From the NCBI GenBank assembly GCA_033064195.1, contig JARBJD010000002.1:744001-808000 (forward strand): DNA of 64,000 bases, read 5' to 3'. The notes beneath the pieces are model-generated. The model was not told the DNA's origin, did not search any database, and worked only from the letters and a program-made list of their open reading frames with translations. Origin of the DNA: Blattamonas nauphoetae. Its lineage: Eukaryota; Preaxostyla; Oxymonadida. The translations under genes and the position numbers were made by a program. Below, in pieces: positions 12,085 to 22,317 of the stretch; the first letter of the stretch is position 1, and the number at the start of each line of letters is the position of its first letter.

Positions 12085-12746
12085 TTATTTCGGAAGAGCA
12101 ATCAAGTCTTTGTTGAGTGTCATTGAATCAATCATTTGCGGATGTTTGATTACCATGAGTCTGAATTCATCATATGATATGAGACCATCATGGTTTAAGT
12201 CTGCTTCAAAAAAAGTTGAGTCGATCATGGAACGCATCTGTTCTTCTGTGAGAGATAGGGCTGTTTGGTCGAGAGAGGCTTTGAAAACATTATACAATTC
12301 CTCTTTGTCAATGAATCCATCCCTGTCAAGATCATATATTCGAAATACGACTAAAGAGAGAAGAGAAAAGATAATGTCGGTGATAAGATGATGTCTACAT
12401 TTTAGTTTATCTTCAAACGTTGCTTTCTTACTCATAAATGACAGGCCACATATAAATTCTTTCACATTGATGAATCTTTTGAAAGAATGAAGAAAAAACG
12501 ATGAAAATACCCATCTCCATTTTCGTCGAATACAGAAAAAATGCGATGAACAATATAATCGCTATTCGTGAGACCAAGTGCTTCTCGAAATTCCTCCTGG
12601 TCAATAAGATCGTCTCGGATTTGTGAGTTGGAAATTCTGGTGAATTGTTCATATAACGACATCAACTCCATCTCATCAAAATGAGTCTTTTGCTGAAGTT
12701 CAATAACGTCTTCCTGGGAGACTTGTGAACTGAACTTGCCACCCAT
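12085..12746 (-). CDS. Calcineurin B-like regulatory subunit (EF-hand, N-myristoylation site)
   Basis: Calcium sensor of the calcineurin B family, which regulates protein phosphatase 2B. Exons 12746-12511, 12475-12401 and 12350-12085 are separated by introns of 35 and 50 nt. The start MGGKFSSQVSQED carries a Gly-2 myristoylation context. Three EF-hand loops are readable: FDENGDGFINVKEF, YDLDRDGFIDKEELY and ADLNHDGLISYDEF; the first hand is degenerate (RISNSQIRDDLIDQEEF), so Ca binding there is doubtful. The order and the linker KLKFVFRIYDLD match calcineurin B (KLRFAFRIYDMD) more than CBL or calmodulin. Length is about 192 residues, which is normal. A CIB- or CBL-type sensor is the alternative. 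Confidence 0.75.
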
Positions 12747-13087
12747 TGAAGATATTCGAGAGAAAAGAAGATTCTGAATGAAAATTTACGATCAATCCAC
12801 AAATGTTTGTGTGGGATTGAGCCAGACTTCTTTGTGATGAAATTTCTGCCTCCCCAAATGATACATGAACCTTTATTTGAATCTGATCATTTTGAAGAAC
12901 AGGTGTCTTTCTACACTTCAACACAATGATCCATAACAAAACTTCATTTTTCTGAAAGATCACGGGATTTCAAAGCAGCTTAAGTTCTTCATCCGTGTAT
13001 TCACAAATTTTTCTGTCACATATTCGGATTTTGGTCGGAAGAGAGTCGTAATCTCTTCGTTTTCAACTGAAAAAGACGTCGTGAAAA
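12747..13087. other. Intergenic, divergent promoter region (341 nt)
   Basis: Lies between the starts of the calcineurin B gene (minus) and the LMBR1-family gene (plus). I see no conserved reading frame, RNA gene or repeat here. It should hold the promoters of both genes. Confidence 0.5.
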
Positions 13088-15097
13088 ATGTTGTTCTATT
13101 TTCTGCTGGCCGAAGTTACAGTCGTCCTATTTTGTGTCCTCTTTTATCGAAAATATGCCAACTTCAAACACACATCTATTCTCGCCTCAATTTGGTCAAT
13201 ATCAATCTTAATCATCGTCCTCCAATATTTCGTCTTCTTACCTCTTGATTACAATGCTTACTTACGGAACTTATGCATATCGAAGAGTTCTGACCATTGC
13301 AATCGGTTTTCATCGTTATTTTCGAACTCAAAAGCTTTAATTGTCATCTGGAGGATCATTTATTGGACGGTCTTCATCTCATCATGGTTTGGCTTTTTCT
13401 GCATAGTATGGAAATCATCCCAAAATATACATCTTTCTCCAAATTAGGTTTTTGACACCATTTATTCGGGACTATTTCAAATCAGGTGGATTCACACATT
13501 GGCATCGAATTCGAGATTCGTTAAATTCGAACTTCATCTTCTACATCCTTCTTCTCTCTGTGATAATCACAGGAATTGTGGTCCTGATAATCAATGGGAT
13601 ATTATCTTTGTTTGCAATTTGTTTTGGTCGAGATTCTCATTCTCCAGTAAAAATATCCTCGGAGTTCTCATGGCGACGGTCGCTTTTCTCACAATGCTGC
13701 TATATGTGTTCATGCTTGGAGTGGGCTTAGTTTGTCTCATTGATTTTGAATCCTTTCTAGGTTGGAATTCCACGAAAACTTTGGAGGCGTCGAAGTCGGC
13801 GCTGCCTCATCAATATTCATGCATTCAACATTGAAAAACACCACAGAGTTGTTAAGCAGACTATTGAAAAGTTGACAACGGATTGCGAGGTTTGTACTAA
13901 TTCCTGGTTGTTCCTGTCTCAGAAAGCAGAATCTCTCGTCCAGACACCGACTCTCCGGTCGTCGCAGCACCCATTCGTCATGGCCATCCTCTCTCTCGTA
14001 TTCTTTCCTCCCTTCTATCTCTTCAGATAAAGGCCGGACGGCGTCTAGTCGGACAAGGGCTTCACATCGAAGACGGCGAGTCGGTAGCTCCTTCGCAACG
14101 GAGCGGAAGAGACTCTCACCAGACTCTCTCCAAGTCTGATGTTTCTGCCCTCGAGTCTCTGAACAAGTCAATGAAGCAATCCATCAACACCATTGTGAAG
14201 CACAAGCAGTGTGCAGTTCATCCTCGTTCACTTCCCAGCCTCTTCCAGCACCATCTCCGCAAATACTCGTCCATCGTTGCTTACCACAACGGCGAGAAAG
14301 GGCAGGGTGTCCAACGTGTGCTGAGTGTGCGCTCCTCCTTCTCATCGCTTCCAGACATTCTCCGCTACTCCCGCCTCTCCCTCGCAACTGTTGGGGTCTG
14401 CGCCTTTTTAGCTGCAGCAATCTCAATCTTGACTATTTGGGGCGAGTGCCTCATCTTCATCACTTCTGTTGATCTCTCCCCAATCTCCCTTCTTCTCCAC
14501 GCGTTTCCTCTCGGCTCGTTCCTCGAGTTCATCTTTGTGTTCTTCATGATGTACCTCGCTTACGCGTCAATCTCCACTCTCATCTCCTTCCGCCACTTTC
14601 GAAGCTACTCCCTCGCATACGGCCATACCGACGCCCCTTCGCTCATGTTCCTCTGCAACTCGGTGTCCATGCTGCTTCTCCCCATCACACAGAACATCCT
14701 CTTCTTCACACACGCCAGCGCCCCCCAGTCCACTGCGTACGGCTCAGTCATTTGGATGATGAACGTGGTCCCGCTCATCGGGAAGGGCTTCCAGCTCTAC
14801 TTCCCGTTTGTGATTGTTGTTGTTGCAGTGGTTGGGATGTTCGATGGTTGGAACATCCTTCTTGCTCGCATGAACCTCTCCCAGCTTCTTTCTGAGAACG
14901 AGCACGACAAGAATCTGATTGAGAAGGGAAAGAACATTGCCATCTTGCTTGGCGGGGGAGACCTGAACGAACACATAAGAAATGTTGACGACAACCCCAC
15001 AATGCAAATTTGTGACGAAACCGTTCATCCTATCCCAGATTACAATTTTGGTGAATCAATATTAGAGAACGAAAAGGTGCAAGATTTTGTTTTATGA
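13088..15097 (+). CDS. LMBR1-domain membrane protein (LMBRD2-like)
   Basis: Multi-pass membrane protein of the LMBR1 family. Exon 1 (13088-13386) gives three N-terminal membrane helices; a 61-nt intron (13387-13447) is followed by SWFLTPFIRDYFKSGGF, the family signature in which a W-x-x-x-P helix leads to a Y-x-x-SGxF loop. Later exons give GVLMATVAFLTM, GVGLVGIPRKLWRRRSR (compare the family motif GYGLVEIPRxLW), a charged cytoplasmic region, and four or five further helices in 14370-14860. The C-terminal tail is soluble and acidic. Five introns of 28 to 61 nt are needed. LMBRD2 proteins act in receptor signalling and LMBD1 in lysosomal cobalamin export; which role applies here cannot be told. 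Confidence 0.8.
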
Positions 15098-15255
15098 ATG
15101 AATCATCACGCATCACTCCACTCAATGAACGAGTTCTCAATCTTCCTTTACCATTCGTATACTTCATCATTTTCCCCTTCGGAATATTTTCGTTGTGATT
15201 TTAAAGAGATTGATTCATTATTTCTCCATGTTTGCTCGTAGTTTCTCTAGAAAAA

Positions 15256-16319
15256 ATGATGGTTCGATCTCCAATTCAAGAAATGAATTTTGCTCTCGAC
15301 GATCTAATCCAACAATCTCGTGGTCCTAACCGCCGTAACCAAAGACCTGGTTCAGCTCCTCGTCAAGGTCCTCGCCAACAGCCCTTCCAAGGTGGTCGCG
15401 GAGGTGGAAGAATGAATGGTGTTCGACCTGGACAAACAATTGTCATGAACGATTCTCGTGGTCGTCCAGCTCAGTTTGCACTGGTTCAGGTTGGGGGTGG
15501 GGGAGGAGGTCGTCGTGGAGTTCCAATGCAACCACAATATCAGCAACGCCAAATGCGAGTTGTCCAACAAAGACAACCCCGATTCGAACCTGTCTCAGCG
15601 AGAGTGTGTTCACATATTTGATCTCACATGTTCTGCTCTTCTGCTCCTGTGGATGCACTATTTGGTGATTTATCTCATCTCGCATCAACACGACGCTCAT
15701 TTTCCACATTCTTCAGCCTGCTCCTCGCCGCGGCGGAAATCAACGGGGGCGCCCCATTCGTCAGGCATCTGAGCGTCAACGTGGGCCAGCGGGGACAAAA
15801 GTTCTCATCTCTAACCTCCACTTCGACGTCGACGAAGCCACACTGAGAGTTTGCACACATCCTTTTCTCCGTCGCTTGTTGTCCATTTGTTGCGGATGTC
15901 TCCATTCTTTCCACTAATTGCCACCCCTTCAATCGTCTCATCGCCCATTGATTCTCTCTTCACTGCACACTTTTCTTGTGCAGGAGAAATTCGCGACTTA
16001 CGGTCAGATTGTGTCGATTGATATCAAATTTGACGCGAATGGACGCTCAACTGGTGACGCAGAAGTTGTTTTTTCCAAGCGCAGTGATGCAGAGAACATT
16101 GTCAGTCTTTTTTCAGGTTTGTTTCAAGAATCCTTATTCATCAAATATCTCTCTCATTCGAAGGTATCAAGATCAATGATCAAGCAATTTTCGTGTCATT
16201 AGCCTCAACTGGCAAAGGTCGAAATTCTAAAGTTACAAAAACCGCAGAACGTTTGATAACTCACTTTCCTCATCATTCGTGTAGAACTCGACCTTGAGCT
16301 CCAGAATTATCGCAGTTAA
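15256..16319 (+). CDS. ALYREF: Aly/REF mRNA export adaptor (Yra1 family)
   Basis: RNA-binding adaptor of the TREX complex that hands spliced mRNA to the export receptor. The protein starts MMVRSPIQEMNFALDDLIQQ, an N-terminal UAP56-binding motif, then a long Arg/Gly/Gln-rich stretch, one RRM (RNP2 VLISNLHFDVDEATLR, then EKFATYGQIVSIDIKF, and an RNP1-like STGDAEVVF) and a C-terminal second UAP56-binding motif TAEQLDLELQNYRS. This end appears only after removing a 34-nt intron (16251-16284), which is strong support for the splice. Other introns are larger, about 110 to 145 nt (15604-15716, 15848-15983), plus one of about 47 nt near 16115. Start is an ATGATG just after a possible 5' UTR acceptor. 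Confidence 0.88.
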
Positions 16320-16462
16320 GTTTACATGCCTCCTTGCCTGTGTTCACAATACTTTCTCACTTCATCAGTGTCTTTTAGAAGAAATTTCAAACATTTAAAC
16401 TGATCAAACCTCCATCGTCAAAAGCCGTGGTTCTATCCATTTACATCTAGTTTTTGAGATCA

Positions 16463-17594
16463 ATGGATACCGAGGAGATCCTTACAACGTTTCTCGAAAA
16501 TGTCGAAAGTATTGGAAATCTTTTTATCAATATCATGCCTGTCTCTCCGTCAGATGATGAAATCGAAGAATTAGACCCACAACTGTTCAACAGAGTCGTT
16601 TCTTGGGCTGAATCTGTATTTAACATCTGTTATCAAACTTTTTCTTTGTATACTCCAGTTTCCACCGCTCCCTCCGCCTCTCCCAAATCTCGTTGCTCGC
16701 TCGCTCTACTCCCTGATAACTCTTGGTGTTGATGATGATTCACTAACAAATAGACTGAAAACAGAAGCCCTTTTCGATTTTCTTAAGGATATTATTGAGA
16801 ATGAACGAGGTAACCTCCACCTGAATTTTCATATCCTTCTCAGATGATATTTCGGCTCTCTCTGCGGCAATGAATGTTGCATCATTCATTTTTGGAGAGA
16901 AACTGCTCATAGATGGATTTGTTCGGAAATATATCATCAAATCATTCGATGACACCAAGTCAACCGAGCTTGAGCAGGTGAAAAGCGAACTTTTTCCTAT
17001 CATGGATATTTTTATGAATTTTATCGAAGTTGAACAAGACGAAATCCGTGAGGCAGCCGCCCGATGTCTCGTTTGCTACACTTCTGTATTTCTATTGAAA
17101 TCGCTCTCTATAGATGACCTCCACACTCCTCTTCCAGCCAGGTCAAATAGATCCGATTCTTCCACACATTTTTAAGCATGACTGCTTTCGAACATTCCTT
17201 GATACAATTTTACATTTCTGCCAAGATGGCATCGCCTATTCTGCTGAGTTCCTCCTCCATTGCCTTTCTGTGCCCGGAATTTGTCGAAAAATGTGCTTTG
17301 GAAATTCTTTAGTCTCTTTTATGGACATCCTTCTCATTGGAATCGAACACATGGATCCCAATGATGAAGAAGCCTTCGTTCTGCTGATGTGCCTCGATTC
17401 ATTCTTCAGAAATTCGGAATATAAGTATAACGAACGACCTTTATACAAGATTGACCAAGCTCGCTCTTTGGTATGCCCACATTTTCACTTAAATCATCCA
17501 GCTTCAAGAACTCAATAAGGACGATTATCCAGAACAAACCAAAATTTTGGCTGGGTCTATCATTAGACATAATGCAGATATTTTTGATCTTTAG
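16463..17594 (+). CDS. Hypothetical helical-repeat (HEAT/ARM-like) protein
   Basis: Unrecognised protein of about 330 residues. Exons are joined over introns of about 31, 34, 55 and 31 nt; each has GT-AG ends and restores the frame, ending with LNKDDYPEQTKIL and TAG at 17594. The chain is almost entirely amphipathic helices (for example LLARSLYSLITLG, REAAARCLVCYTS, AEFLLHCLSVPGI, EEAFVLLMCLDSFFRN), the pattern of an ARM or HEAT repeat solenoid and reminiscent of importin-alpha C-terminal repeats. No membrane segment or motif of a named enzyme is visible. It is followed at once by the first copy of a 181-nt direct repeat. Confidence 0.6.
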
Positions 17595-17603
17595 TTCTGT
17601 TCA

Positions 17604-17784
17604 ATTGGTTTTTATTCTGATATTTTCGACATCTCCTTTTGGTATCTTTTTCTCGACATTTATCCGACTTCTTGTGACTCACCGGAGACTGCTACAATAA
17701 AAAAGTTGTATAAGAAGAATAGATCATTTGAAGCAGTCATATGAAGCTTGTTCTTCGATTTCGATGAAGCCCTTTATCTTTTTT
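17604..17784. repeat. 181-nt direct repeat, copy 1
   Basis: Starts ATTGGTTTTTATTCTG and ends near CCCTTTATCTTTTTT. The same block recurs at 20215-20396 in the same orientation, with roughly a dozen substitutions and one length change (about 93 percent identity by eye). Both copies begin a few nucleotides after the stop codon of a gene (16463-17594 here, Rpn8 for copy 2). No terminal inverted repeats or obvious target-site duplication are seen. Confidence 0.9.
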
Positions 17785-17799
17785 CATCAGATCCACCCG

Positions 17800-18829
17800 C
17801 CATCAGCCCTCCACCGTTGTCAATTTATTGTCACCTTCGAGACTTTCCTCAATTATATCGGTGTGCAACATGTTTATCCTCTCTGATGTGGACTTGTTCG
17901 CGTCAAATATTTAACTCCAAACAACTATCAATGAAATTGAAATGTTTCCAGCATTTACTCTGCGGAACTACCTCAGCCGATGGCAACTCAAGTTTCAAGA
18001 TTCTGGCTACAACAACACTCAAGATCTCGCCGATCGAGCTGCCTTTGAATTCTAAAATGACTGCATGAATGAGCTGAAGCAAGTTGAATTTTTCTCTACA
18101 CTCAGCCTTCAATCTCGTGAAACTTTCATCGATTTAAGAAAGTTGAGAAGGGAAACAACCATAATCATTGAAACAGACAAGTTTACAAATGGCCCATATC
18201 CATAGACTGGGCTTGGATGTATGCCGGCAATGGTTCGAACATCGTGTAGTGATCTTCTGAGTCGGTGCAGATTCAAACTCTGAAAGATGGATGAGATTTC
18301 GCAGTCATCGCAAAATCTGATGAATTCTGCCTTCATATTGAAGCCCACCTTCGTTGCCTTGATCAATCTCTCCTCCAGTTCTCCAAATAACCAACAAACC
18401 GAACGAGAAGAGTCCAGATGATGTGAAGAATTTCTTCACACCAAGACCAGATGATGGAGATAGTGAGTTCAACAACGATGATGAACCTCGTCCATCATAT
18501 CAGTCAACAGCACCTCGCACCCAACCACAAAGTAAACTAAAACCGAAACAGGTTGGCGGGCCAAACCACAAAAACCAGCAAAGGAAGAGAAAGAAGAATC
18601 ATCTGAAACGGAACAGAATCAAGAATATGAGTATTCTCATGAACAGTATGAAACACAGTAACCCACAATAGATGAAACTACGGAACTAGAAACAGACCAA
18701 TCGCCACACGAACAACAATCCACATACGCTGTTGAAGAGCAACAACCACAAACTGAACACATTCATTCGGTCCAAGTCTCCAAGAAAAGTCAGGGATTGC
18801 TTGATGATGATGATGCTATTGAATTTTGA
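17800..18829 (+). pseudogene. Decayed protein-coding gene, family not identified
   Basis: This stretch has protein-like segments in changing plus-strand frames with in-frame stops between them and no GT-AG introns that would remove the stops. Readable fragments are FIVTFETFLNYIG (about 17830), RNYLSRWQLKFQDSGYNN (about 17970) continuing past a TAA into MNELKQVEFFSTLSLQSRE and FIDLRKLRRETTIIIETDKF, then after further stops PDDVKNFFTPRPDDGDSEF (18430) and an acidic Gln-rich end with KKSQGLLDDDDAIEF and TGA at 18827. At least four disruptions are needed to explain it. It looks like a host gene that has lost function. An unresolved, heavily spliced gene is possible but less likely. I could not name the family. 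Confidence 0.5.
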
Positions 18830-18968
18830 AACTTTTCTATGTCTTTCTTACCATTTAATTACTTCACCGACGTGTTCATTGAAGAAATCGGATAAAAATT
18901 CATCAACAGAGCAGGAGATGAGTTCTAACATCATGTAGACATGGAGATATTTCGTTAAGGGTACACAG

Positions 18969-20202
18969 ATGAACATCACAAAAGCTCAAGTCCATCCGCT
19001 CGTTCTTCTATTTGCGGTTGATCATTACAATCGGGAGAATCGCCATCCGCCTCAGCAACGAGTATGTGGAATTCTGATGGGTACAATTGACAAAGGAGTC
19101 GTCGACATCACAAATTGTTTTGCCGTCCCTTTTCAAGAGGACCATGTCACTAACTCTTGGTTTTTTGATACAACCTACATTCAAAAGATGTATTCTATGC
19201 AACGCAAGATTACTGGTCTGATTTTCTCATCCTATCCTCTGACATATTCCTCCGAACAGTGAAGGAAGTGATTGTTGGGTGGTATTCGGCTTACCCTGGT
19301 GCAAGCATTAATCCCGTGGATCTACGGATTCAACAAGTCTCTTTTGTCTCTCTTCACATCCATAATCATGTATTTAGATGGTTCAACAATATTGCCCGAA
19401 ACCAACATTCCTTGTGGTTGATGTCGAACCAAAAGGAGAATTCCCAACAAAAGCTTATATCTCATCTGTATCCGACAAAGACGTTTACCCCCTTTCAGAC
19501 TCTGATCGCTTTTTTTAGGACGGAACAGAACTGTCATTCTCCTTCCAACATCTCGCCTGCGAAATGGGAGCACAAGAAGTATATCGTCAATCTACTTCAC
19601 TTTTTTTCATCAGGCTGAGGAAATTGGAGTTGAACATTTGCTGAGAGATGTCTTTGACACACAAATGACACCTCTTCGTGGCAAGATTGATCAACGCAGC
19701 AAAGGTGTCTATCTCTTTCATTTCATGGCATTCTCCAACATTCTATGGGCAGCATTCGCATCATACAATCAGAATCTCATAGAGATCCGACAATATCTCC
19801 GCGACGTCATCGATCGCAAACTTCCCCTCAACCAACACATTCTCTCACTTATCCAAGAGGTTTGCGTGATCCTATTCTCTATACCGCCTTTATTCATCCT
19901 TTTTGTAGATTTTCAACCTCACACCACACACAAACGACATTCTGACTAAGGGAATACTTGCCAACACAAACGACTCAACAGCTGTCCTCCTAACGTCTCA
20001 TATTCTGCGAGTTCTCCTCTCTTTGGCTGCTGTGATTGACAACAAAATTGAGTTGCAGCGAAAGGCAGAGAAGGATGCGATTGAGGAGGAGGAGAAGAAG
20101 ATCAAGGCGCAAAAGGAGAAAGAGGAGAAGGAAAAGAAAGAACAGGAAGAAAAAGAGAAACTTGAAGGTAAGAAAGAGGAGGGAACAACGGATAAGAAGT
20201 GA
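18969..20202 (+). CDS. RPN8: 26S proteasome regulatory subunit Rpn8 (PSMD7)
   Basis: Non-catalytic MPN-domain subunit of the proteasome lid; it pairs with the deubiquitinase Rpn11. The MPN domain opens with QVHPLVLLFAVDHYNR, then RVCGILMGTIDKGVVDITN, AVPFQED, KEVIVGWYSAYPGASINP and FLVVDVEPKGEFPTKAY. The metal-binding JAMM set (H-x-H, S, D) is absent, as expected for Rpn8 rather than Rpn11. The C-terminal helical part has GVEHLLRD, LIEIRQYLRDVIDRKLPLN and IFNLTPHTNDIL, and the tail is a Lys/Glu-rich coil (from 20060). Six short introns of about 34 to 50 nt split it. Ends in TGA at 20202, followed by copy 2 of the direct repeat. Confidence 0.93.
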
Positions 20203-20214
20203 GAAACACATTTC

Positions 20215-20396
20215 ATTGGTTTTTATTCTGATATTTTCGACAACTCCTTTTGGTATATTTTTCTCGACATTTATCCGACTTCTTGTGACTCGCCGGAGAC
20301 TACTACGATAAAAAAGTTGTATCAGAAGAATATATCGTTTGAAGTAGTCATATGAAGATTATTCTTCGATTTTGATGAAGCCCTTTATCTTTTTTT
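20215..20396. repeat. 181-nt direct repeat, copy 2
   Basis: Second copy of the block at 17604-17784, same strand, beginning 13 nt after the Rpn8 stop codon and ending just before the next gene's start at 20432. Differences from copy 1 are scattered single substitutions, which suggests an older duplication rather than an assembly overlap. The intervening 2.4 kb contains the decayed gene and Rpn8. Confidence 0.9.
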
Positions 20397-20431
20397 GTTT
20401 GATTTCACAAGTGATCTTGATTGATTACATG

Positions 20432-22099
20432 GAACCACTCAGCCCAAAGATCTTATTAAAGAAAACTTCTGCTCTTTCTCAGGTCATTGAATCAATTCAT
20501 GAACCGGACAGCTCGCATGATAGTCAAAATCCGATTGTACAATCAAAAATCAATGAAATCAATTCTATACTCAGCTACCTACTCGATTATGTACCAGGAC
20601 AATTGTCTATCATCTTTAATTTCCCGAAAGATCAAGAGTATGCCGTCAAATTCCATCTTCATTCAATGACTGATTATCTCCAGTTCTCTCGTTACTTTTA
20701 CAACAGCAAACACTCACACATCTTGGAATGAGTTCAGAAAATCCCTGATTCATCTGTTAGATGTTCTTACTCGTATTCTACAGAAAAGAGAACCGATCTT
20801 TTCTTTGTGGAAACTGAGCATTCTTTCTCGAATACCAGTGTTAATCCCGCTAATAATTCACTTAGATTTGAACTATAGTGTTATTTTCATTCGAGTATTT
20901 CGTTCTTGTTGATTCATTGTCCCAGGAAGCAGTTCATTCCATTCAGTCGAATGACGAGCTCGAACAATCAGCTTCATTCATTCTGCTGTACCGCTTCGGG
21001 TGTATTTCGAAGACACATCTCGATATTGTGTTAGCTGTTTGTGCTCCTCTTTCTCATCTCTCCAGTCAATCTTAGAATCATTGTCATCTCAACAACCGTC
21101 TTCGTCGACATTGGATCGAAAATTAACTGTTTGCTATTCCAGCATTGTTTATGTTGAGCCAGCAACCTCTTTTTGAGATCAACGATCAATCATCGAGTCT
21201 CGCCATCTCCCGAACTCTGCAGGACTTGTCTTCAACCGTCGCGGAGGTGAAAAAGCCCCCATTCAACAAGCAGGTCTGCACACCATCGTCCCTTTCATCT
21301 TTCTTTCCAATGCAGCTTGCTATGAGCACTGTTTCTTCAGGGCTTGTGAAGCAGGTTCTACCTCTCATCGGCGAACTCTTAGCCACAACTCGTCTTTCTC
21401 GAATTCAGCCGTTGAAAACAGCCTTCACAGTGGCCGTGCTAGATCTCACGTCTGTGATGAGAGATAAGACTCTCATTGAAGAGCGGCTGGTGCTCCTCGA
21501 CCTCCTCCCTTCCGTGCAGGGGGACACCCTCTTCCCGAGTGTCCAGCAAGTGGTTGATGTTTGGTGTTCTCGGATCTTTCATTGTTTTCACCAGACTTTC
21601 TTTGCCAATCCGATCTCACCGCAACCTGCAATCCAACTCCTCAACTCTCTCGTTCCTCACTCCAAATCGCCGTACTTCTCCGCCCTCCTTCGTTCTGTTC
21701 TCTTCATCGTTCAACAGAAGGAATCGGAATTCTCTGTTCTCTCCGAAATCAAGCCTAGCAAACAGAAGGAATCAGTCAAAACCGAAGGAAGGCGGATGAT
21801 GAAACGTGTTTTGGAAGCGTCCATCTCGCACTCAGACTGGCTTGAGAAACGCATCAATGAAGCAGACCTGGCTCCGACCAAGACAAAAGGTTTGTTTCCT
21901 CGCAGTTCGCATTCTTCGTTTAGAAATAGACACCTTCCGGATCAACTGTGAGAAAGATTTCGCAAAATCTCCGCTTGCACTCTTTCAGAATCAGCTTGAA
22001 AGAGAAAGCGCAAACCCACCGCCTGCGCTGGAAAAGACGAAACGAGAGCATTCCACGAAACCACACAAAAAACATAAGAAACATTTCACGAAGAATTAG
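20432..22099 (+). CDS. Hypothetical helical protein with basic, nucleolar-like C-terminus
   Basis: No named family recognised. Start at MEPLSPKILLKKTSALSQ; exons join across introns of about 59, 47, 38, 42 and 34 nt. The last one (GTTTGTTT to CGTTTAG) joins the main exon to EIDTFRINCEKDF and the end HKKHKKHFTKN. The chain of about 480 residues is mostly amphipathic helices (for example FAFTVAVLDL-like repeats, LIGELLATTRLS, EERLVLLDLLPSV, VQQVVDVW), and the C-terminus is strongly basic, as is common in nucleolar assembly factors. A role in ribosome biogenesis is only a guess from composition. The exon junctions between 20700 and 21150 are the least certain. Confidence 0.5.
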
Positions 22100-22317
22100 A
22101 AGAGAATATTGAACGTGAAATACTGTCACAGAATGTCGAAATGAAAACCAGAGCTTCATTTTCATCGTTGTTGACAAATATTGTTGCTTCTGCGAACTAT
22201 CTTGATCTTGGAGAGAGGGGGCATTGCGAATGCTTCTCAAACAACCATGTGTGACTCTTCTCGCGAAGGCACGATGGGACAATGATCTGCTTCTCTTCAT
22301 GCGACAGCAGTGGGGGA

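Noticed and set aside
18423-18671. 82-codon frame MKNFFTPRPDDG as an independent small gene
   Set aside because: The protein-like signal continues past it in another frame to 18827, which fits a decayed larger gene better than a separate small one.
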